A stretch of DNA of 64,000 nucleotides from contig NC_092673.1 in NCBI RefSeq assembly GCF_964355755.1, forward strand, positions 30,137,001-30,201,000, given 5' to 3'. Positions 58,201 to 64,000 of the stretch are shown here, piece after piece. This DNA comes from Antedon mediterranea (lineage: Eukaryota; Echinodermata; Crinoidea; Comatulida; Antedonidae). Both the position numbers and the translations under genes were made by a program. Within the stretch, counting starts at the first letter, position 1, and the number at the start of each line of letters is the position of its first letter. Below the pieces are notes generated by a model, which saw only the letters and a list, made by a program, of their open reading frames with translations, had not been told where the DNA came from and ran no database searches.

Positions 58201-59338
58201 GTTAGATGGATATCTTTGTTGTTTTTGTTTGTTGCTTTTAATTTTATTTTTCATTTGATTATGTTTTTCCTTTGTAATGTATTATATGATGAAATAAAAA
58301 AATAAAAAATAAAAATATTATTGGAAATAATAATAATAACAGCCAAACATGGACCCAGATTAGAAATATTCTTAGCTATTGCCTTTTAATGTTATTGACA
58401 AATCATAATTATAATGTATATGTAATCAGTTCTGCTCGAATCGATTAGAACAAAGTACGTTGGTAGAATAGCGACATAATGTGTAGTAAATTTATCCCAG
58501 TCATTTTGTGTTCATATTACCAGACTCGCTTGACTGCTTTCTCATTTTTACATTAAATATTCTCATATCAATCATTGAAAAAACAGTAAACTTAAAATCG
58601 TTATGTATGGCTCACTGGTTTAATGTTGTTTTAACAATCAATAATAAGCACCGCATTCATCTTTCCAAAAAGTATTAACATAAAACCTGAGATAATTTGT
58701 CTGACAGATAAAACTAAATCTATAGATCCATACCACTTTTTTAGAAATTCTCTATCTAATAATAAATAGGTTAACCCACACTCCATAATGGTATTAAATA
58801 CACAGTACTGTGGAAATTCCACGCCTATTCGAGAATTGCTGATATGAATAAATTGTAAAGGATGTAAAATAATTTATGTATAGGTCTAAAAAATAACAAC
58901 AATAATAACTACACGAAGGTTTAAATATTTGTATGCAGTTTGAGTTTAAAATAATTAAAATACAAGGATTTGATTAATAATAGGTTAAACAAACATGAAT
59001 TTATAATACTGTGATTCTACGCTGAATTAACCTCGAACAAACATACTATATCTACATACGTTGTCTATCTAACCTAATAATTAATACAGAAAAAAACTAA
59101 ATATTTTATATTATAGGGCCCTATTTTCATTCAATTTGGTGACATTATAATGTTTGTAGAAAATAAGTGCCAATAAAAAACTGAAATACTGATTTTCACT
59201 TTTAATTTTCCGGAATATACAGGATAAAGGCCTAGTAAATGATATTTGATTGTTAGACAAGTACCGTAATACAAGAGTTATGTCCAATAGGCAGAACTGC
59301 ACAGAACCAGAATTTCCCGATACAACTGCCATTTATTT
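55271..59338. other. Non-coding stretch with degenerate foldback copies
   Basis: Degenerate family A copies lie at 56566-56690 (AAGCTTGGTTCCCTGTACTA) and 57688-57790 (GATTGGTTCCCAATAGAAAG). An A-rich retroelement-like tail ends near 58315. No supported exon on either strand. Confidence 0.4.
57117..57290. repeat. Purine tract: GA repeats followed by a run of about 18 G
   Basis: About 95 bp of GAGAGGG-type purine sequence leads into G(18) at 57212-57229, then a G/T-rich stretch. The minus-strand Pro/Ser/Leu frame is a by-product. Confidence 0.9.
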
Positions 59339-59521
59339 AAGCGTGGTTCCCACTAGCGACGCAACGCAAGGACGTAACGCAACGCAAGTGAATTGACCAA
59401 TCACAAGCGATGGCTTATTCGCTTGTGATTGCTAACTGTCTATAACTTCGCTTGTCATTGGTTAAAACGCTTGCGTTGCGTTTACGTCCTTGCGTTACGT
59501 TCTAGTGGGAACCAAGCTTTA
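59339..59521. mobile_element. Foldback element, family A, best-preserved copy
   Basis: AAGCGTGGTTCCCACTAGCG at the left, TCTAGTGGGAACCAAGCTTT at the right, arms extending through CAAGGACGTAACGCAACGCA. The centre has TTGACCAATCACAAGCGATG and TTCGCTTGTGATTGCTAACT. Nearly identical to 40371-40555, so moved or copied recently. Confidence 0.88.
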
Positions 59522-59841
59522 GAGCCATGATACAGTATATTGGATTAGAGGTTTATCCACCAGTATTAAAACTATTTCAGTGCATTATAACCATCCCTGG
59601 AACACAGCGATGCGCAATCAATAATGAAAAGTAATAAAACACTAATAATATTAAACTATATCTCTTGTGTATCATATATTGCTAGGCATTGAGTACTGAA
59701 TAACGTATATAAATAATATCAATATTAATATGTAATATGATATTGTACAGATATGCATTGAGCCTGGTTCAGTCGATACTGGTACCTTTCTTACACTACC
59801 ATGCAATCCGACTTGAATAACTACTTAACATAAATTAAAAT

Positions 59842-59882
59842 AACTAGATGGTACGCTCGCTTCGCTCGCGTACCATCTAGTT
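59842..59882. repeat. Perfect 15-bp-arm hairpin ending in CTAG
   Basis: AACTAGATGGTACGC and GCGTACCATCTAGTT are exact reverse complements around an 11-nt loop TCGCTTCGCTC. Such GC-rich hairpins near CTAG resemble Helitron 3' termini, but the opposite end of an element was not found. Confidence 0.8.
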
Positions 59883-61095
59883 CGTGCCCACAGATGGTTC
59901 TCGAATACATAGTAATTTCAGCGTAAAAAACTGGCGATTTCAAATGTACGTACGGCAGGACTATAAAACATTGTCGTTTACAGAAACAAATAAATAGACA
60001 CAATGATTTATGTAGTCAACCAAAATTAGCACCTAGAAACTTGTCACAAAATGAGTCGAAATTTGTTATTTGAACTCATTTAAACAAACCCAATTTTGTT
60101 AAATTATTCTTTATATTTCTTTATTATCCAATCAGTAACGAAATATTTTTTTTATAGGCCTATAAATAATATACCAATAAATAGAGTAAAACATTTCCGA
60201 TTTAATAATTTATTAAAACTGTCACTGTCTCATGGTCGATTGAAATAGTAAAGTACATTTAAAGACCACTAATACGTTTATATTTTTGTAATTATTAATT
60301 AATACAAACGTTGAGAAACAACTGACAGTAATAAAGTATATATTATTATGTGTTTATAATCTCAAGTAGGGGCTACCCACACTCACAGTGATAACGTTTA
60401 TTAGTATATTTGTTTATATTATATATAACAGTACCAACACACTTTTGATTCAAATGGCGATCAAAAGTGGTTAATACCTATTTGCAGTATTGTATAGCAT
60501 TACAATACTATTTCTGTTTATTCTCCAAGGGTCTATAAATTTACCTACTTGTGTTAAACCATGGAGGTATGCAATAATTTGGAATTTTCCATTCATTGCA
60601 AATCAATACATTTCTATAAACGTATATTAAATCTATCAAAATAGTATTTTTAAAAAAAAATCGGCCTGTCTTCAACATTATGATGCTGTACTCGAGCTGT
60701 TCAACCGGTTTTCAGTCATTAAAAACAGTTATCGTAGGAGGAGATAGGAAAATGCGAAGCATCCTCGTATTATTGTATGCGGGTATTTTTTACGATGGAC
60801 ATGTATTAGACAGTGTATACCACGATCGCAAAACATCCCTTATTTGGGGCAAATCGTTGAACCTAAATTCGTTTTAATTGTCAATAACTAATTATCTGAC
60901 TCAATTTAATTAGTAAAAAGGGTTACATCAGGTGGTTAAAATCAGTACCGAAATTACGAACCAACTTTATATACCATCGAGTAAACATTATAGAAGTAAG
61001 ACGCGATTTACCGAATTTTGCCCTTACGTAAATTTATATATAGATTAACTATCACACACATTCACTCAGATTTAACAGTGACAAAATATTGCGTT
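59883..61095. other. Non-coding stretch
   Basis: AT-rich; the 65-codon plus-strand frame at 60680 has no supporting motif. Confidence 0.4.
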
Positions 61096-61391
61096 TGCTT
61101 GGTTCCCACTAGGACGCAACGCATTGACATAAGCGCAACGTGAGTTGACAGTTTACAAACGATTTTCAATAATCCATTGCTTGTGATTTGTCAAACTAAT
61201 AGCGTTGCGTTTACGTCATTGCGTTGCGCACTTAGTGGGAACCAAGCATTTACCAATCCAAGCAATCCGTTCCTTGTGATTGGTCAATTCGCTTGCGTTG
61301 CGTCTTACGTCGTTGCGTTCTAGTGGGAACCAAGCTTGAACTCGATTGCCTCTACGTCATGGCGTTACGTTTCTAGTGGGAAGCACGCTTA
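61096..61391. mobile_element. Two adjacent foldback elements, family A
   Basis: The first runs from GCTTGGTTCCCACTAGGACG to CTTAGTGGGAACCAAGCAT (about 61250). A second, partly degenerate copy follows to TAGTGGGAAGCACGCTTA. A third, highly degraded copy may lie at 61765-61900 (TGGACGCACCGCTAGGACGT ... GCGTTGGGAAACAAAAC). Confidence 0.75.
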
Positions 61392-63927
61392 AGCTCAGAA
61401 AGACGAGATACTGCCGAATTAACCCTCATGAATAGGCCCTACTATTTACTTTCATTTATTTGACATAAAGTCGGGGTCTTCTAACATACAAATAATCTCT
61501 ATGACTCACAGGCCAGAAGTCGCAGTACAAAATTACAAACGCACGCAATAAAACAAATTTCGTACAAAATTATCAAAATTATACATCACATTTTACAATC
61601 AGAATTGTACAGATACGCGTCGACTTAAATCTATAGCATAACAAGCCATTACAGAGGTCGTTTTTATATGTCAAAATAATCACAAAACAATTTTACTAAA
61701 CGATTATAGTGATTTACAATAAAGATCAAACTATAGACGGTCATTTGTATATCACAGTCTTAAAGTTTGTTGGACGCACCGCTAGGACGTTTAAGCGCGC
61801 CACAAGTAATTTGACTAATTATGGCGCGTTGAATCATGTACGTGTGATTTGTCAATTGTCTCACGTTGTGCGTCGCCATTGCGTTGGGAAACAAAACTAA
61901 AATGGCAAGTAGACATGTATTCCTACTACAGTTATACAAACATTCCACAGTATTCAAAATATTTAACACAGCTAGAATCTTATCTAGATGACTTGCGATA
62001 GTCAGTTAGAACCTATTCAGTGACAGCTTCAGATTCTGGTAAAAAATTAATCTAATGTAAATGCATGTTAATGTGAACCACAGCAATGAACAAATGAAGT
62101 TCTGTCTATGCACATGTTTACATAGTCATACTAACATACTGATTATAACGATATTATATCTGACAATTGCATTGCTTATTGATACATATTTAAAAAAAGT
62201 TTATGTCTATATTATTTAATTAAACAAAACGTCGGAACCGAAAGTGCTTTGAACCGATTCCTTCTTTATTAGAATGGTAGTAAAAGCAAATTCAAAAGCG
62301 TTCAAGAAGTAATGATGCTGATAGTCGATATTAAAATTAAAGGTTATTTGTTTTCTGATAGTACAATGACTTATAGGGAACGAATTAGGTTTCTCAAAAT
62401 AAAATAATATAAAACAGTGATTGTTCTAAAGGGTTAGTCTATGTTATAGATATTCATATTATATCTTTCATTATATACTTCTTTTCCTGTTCATCATGGA
62501 TTTTTACATTTTCAAGAAAATATTGATTTACATAAAAACTGTTATATATACTCGATATTTATTAGTTCAAACGTCTTGTTTACAAGCAAACATATATGCA
62601 CATCAACGTCAACAAACATAATGGTTTCATCATTGCGCATGCTCTGTTAGGAATACTGGATTGATTTATAAACCAATATGTTTGTTAATCATATTCCGTG
62701 TTTATAGTTTATTATCTGTCATCAACACCATTTATTGAAACAAGCTTCATACATATTTCATTAGACACAAGAAATTCTGACCTATAAGCAATTCTGTTGA
62801 AAAAAACAATCCTTTCAATTTAATTAAATAAGTTTATTATTAAATTCCAATCATCAACACAAATTTCATAAATAAATTAAATAAACCGACTTATCTGATG
62901 GTTGGAAAGGAAATAATTTTACCAATAAAAAACACACTTGCACCAATTAAACAATAATGACTAATCGCGTTCAACGTGGACGAGCATGAATGTCTTGGTT
63001 ACTACGAAATATATTCTACGTTTATAAAGCTCTGTCTACACATCAAACTTTATGTGACCAACGATGATGATGTACCGATATAATGGACATGTTGATGTCA
63101 TCACTACCATAGTTGGGCATACCACTACCATATTTGGGCACAAAACACTTTTTTGTCAAACTAGTTTGAAAGTGTAGACATAGCTTTAGAGTTCTTTTAC
63201 CAAATTTCAATTTGAAATTTGAAGATTATATCAACTAGAGTTTATTTTAAAAGTAATTTATTAAAGTCATTGAACGCTGTAATCATGTAAGTTTTTTTTT
63301 ATTGAGTGCGGCGATGGACGATTGGCTGTTAATACGAATATTTGCTGATTTTTATCATTAAATAAATTCATTTTGACATTTTGAAGTACTTCTATTGCTC
63401 CCGCAGGCTTCTAGATGTTAGATTTGTCTTCAATAAATGCAATCAGGTTTCGGTGTTAATGGATTTTAAAAGACCGAAGTGTTCTTGCAAACTTATGAAT
63501 TGAGTTCACGATCGAAATATAAATATAGCGCTTAAACTGCAGATGTGCGATTGGGTTTCATCAAGGAATTCACAGCACACGTGCGTAAACTATCAACCAA
63601 AAATAAGTAATCTTTAAGGTTGTTCATCCGGAAATAACTCGGCAGTAAGCTCTATGTATTAATTCATATCACATTTTTAACAGTTCCTATCATTAAGTGT
63701 TTAACCTTAAGCACGATTGGAAAGGTTTTTAGTTTATGAATAGATGATCCAGGGAGTTAATTAACAACTCCCTGGATAGGGGCGAATAATTATAGGCAAG
63801 GGGAAAAGGAAAAATCATGGATTAGTAATTGAGTCTGACAGAATAAACAAAATAGATGATTTAAAGAATTAGTAGTACTGTATACCTAATGATAAGAAAT
63901 ACCGGAATGGTGTCCATTAGTTAAGGT
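61392..63927. other. Non-coding stretch
   Basis: AT-rich; no exon recognised. A near-palindrome, CAGGGAGTTAATTAACAACTCCCTG, at 63751-63775 can form a hairpin with an 11-bp stem. Confidence 0.4.
63028..63188. mobile_element. Foldback element, family B
   Basis: AAAGCTCTGTCTACACATCA at the left, GAAAGTGTAGACATAGCTTT at the right; CACTACCATATTTGGGCAC in the centre. Confidence 0.8.
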
Positions 63928-64000
63928 CCTATGTAAAGCACCTAGAGGGGTCAGTGATCCATTAGGCGCTATATAAATACTGTTTATTATTATTATTTTA
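63928..64000 (+). mobile_element. SINE-like 3' tail at the right edge
   Basis: TTAGGCGCTATATAAATACT followed by a TTATTATTATT run, a tail form common in invertebrate tRNA-derived SINEs. No promoter boxes are visible just upstream. Confidence 0.4.

Overview
The window looks like nuclear DNA of a marine invertebrate, most likely a deuterostome and perhaps an echinoderm. It is AT-rich, its genes are split by spliceosomal introns, C-type lectin (CTLD) and SRCR modules are duplicated in tandem, there is a TRPC channel, and the intergenic DNA is full of tRNA-derived SINEs, foldback MITEs, Helitron-like ends and minisatellites. The species is inferred from this content, not proven. Exons were built by eye from reading frames, splice signals and intron phase; no transcript data were available.

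Layout. (1) 0.86-7.83 kb, minus strand: the 5' part of an unrecognised gene with two FRxxLE-type motifs, running off the left edge. One of its introns holds about 3.45 kb of a 42-bp satellite whose unit is a copy of the exon-4 5' splice site. (2) 8.2-9.6 kb: a decayed copy of the lectin part of the next gene. (3) 12.2-21.8 kb, plus strand: a gene with signal peptide, CTLD, SRCR domain and a very large (>2.4 kb) exon. That exon encodes a long helical region with a hydrophobic segment and part of a C-terminal beta-rich module. (4) 23.1-26.6 kb, plus strand: a second SRCR plus large-exon cassette, without visible signal-peptide or lectin exons. (5) 31.5-42.2 kb, minus strand: nine exons of a TRPC-type cation channel, incomplete at its 5' end, with a long coiled-coil insert in the S3-S4 loop. 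(6) 43-64 kb: no convincing gene; probably TRPC upstream intron or intergenic DNA, rich in foldback elements and minisatellites.

How it fits together. The lectin/SRCR genes look like secreted recognition-plus-effector proteins of innate defence. The two 3' cassettes share intron phases, so the single visible lectin head could in principle be spliced to either body; this is a hypothesis. Their coding sequences alternate between nearly identical tracts and a strongly diverged hydrophobic stretch, as expected from gene conversion combined with diversification. The TRPC gene and the gene at the left edge are unrelated in function. Both carry a large tandem array lying flush against a splice site (a 5' site in one, a 3' site in the other), which is the most unusual structural theme here.
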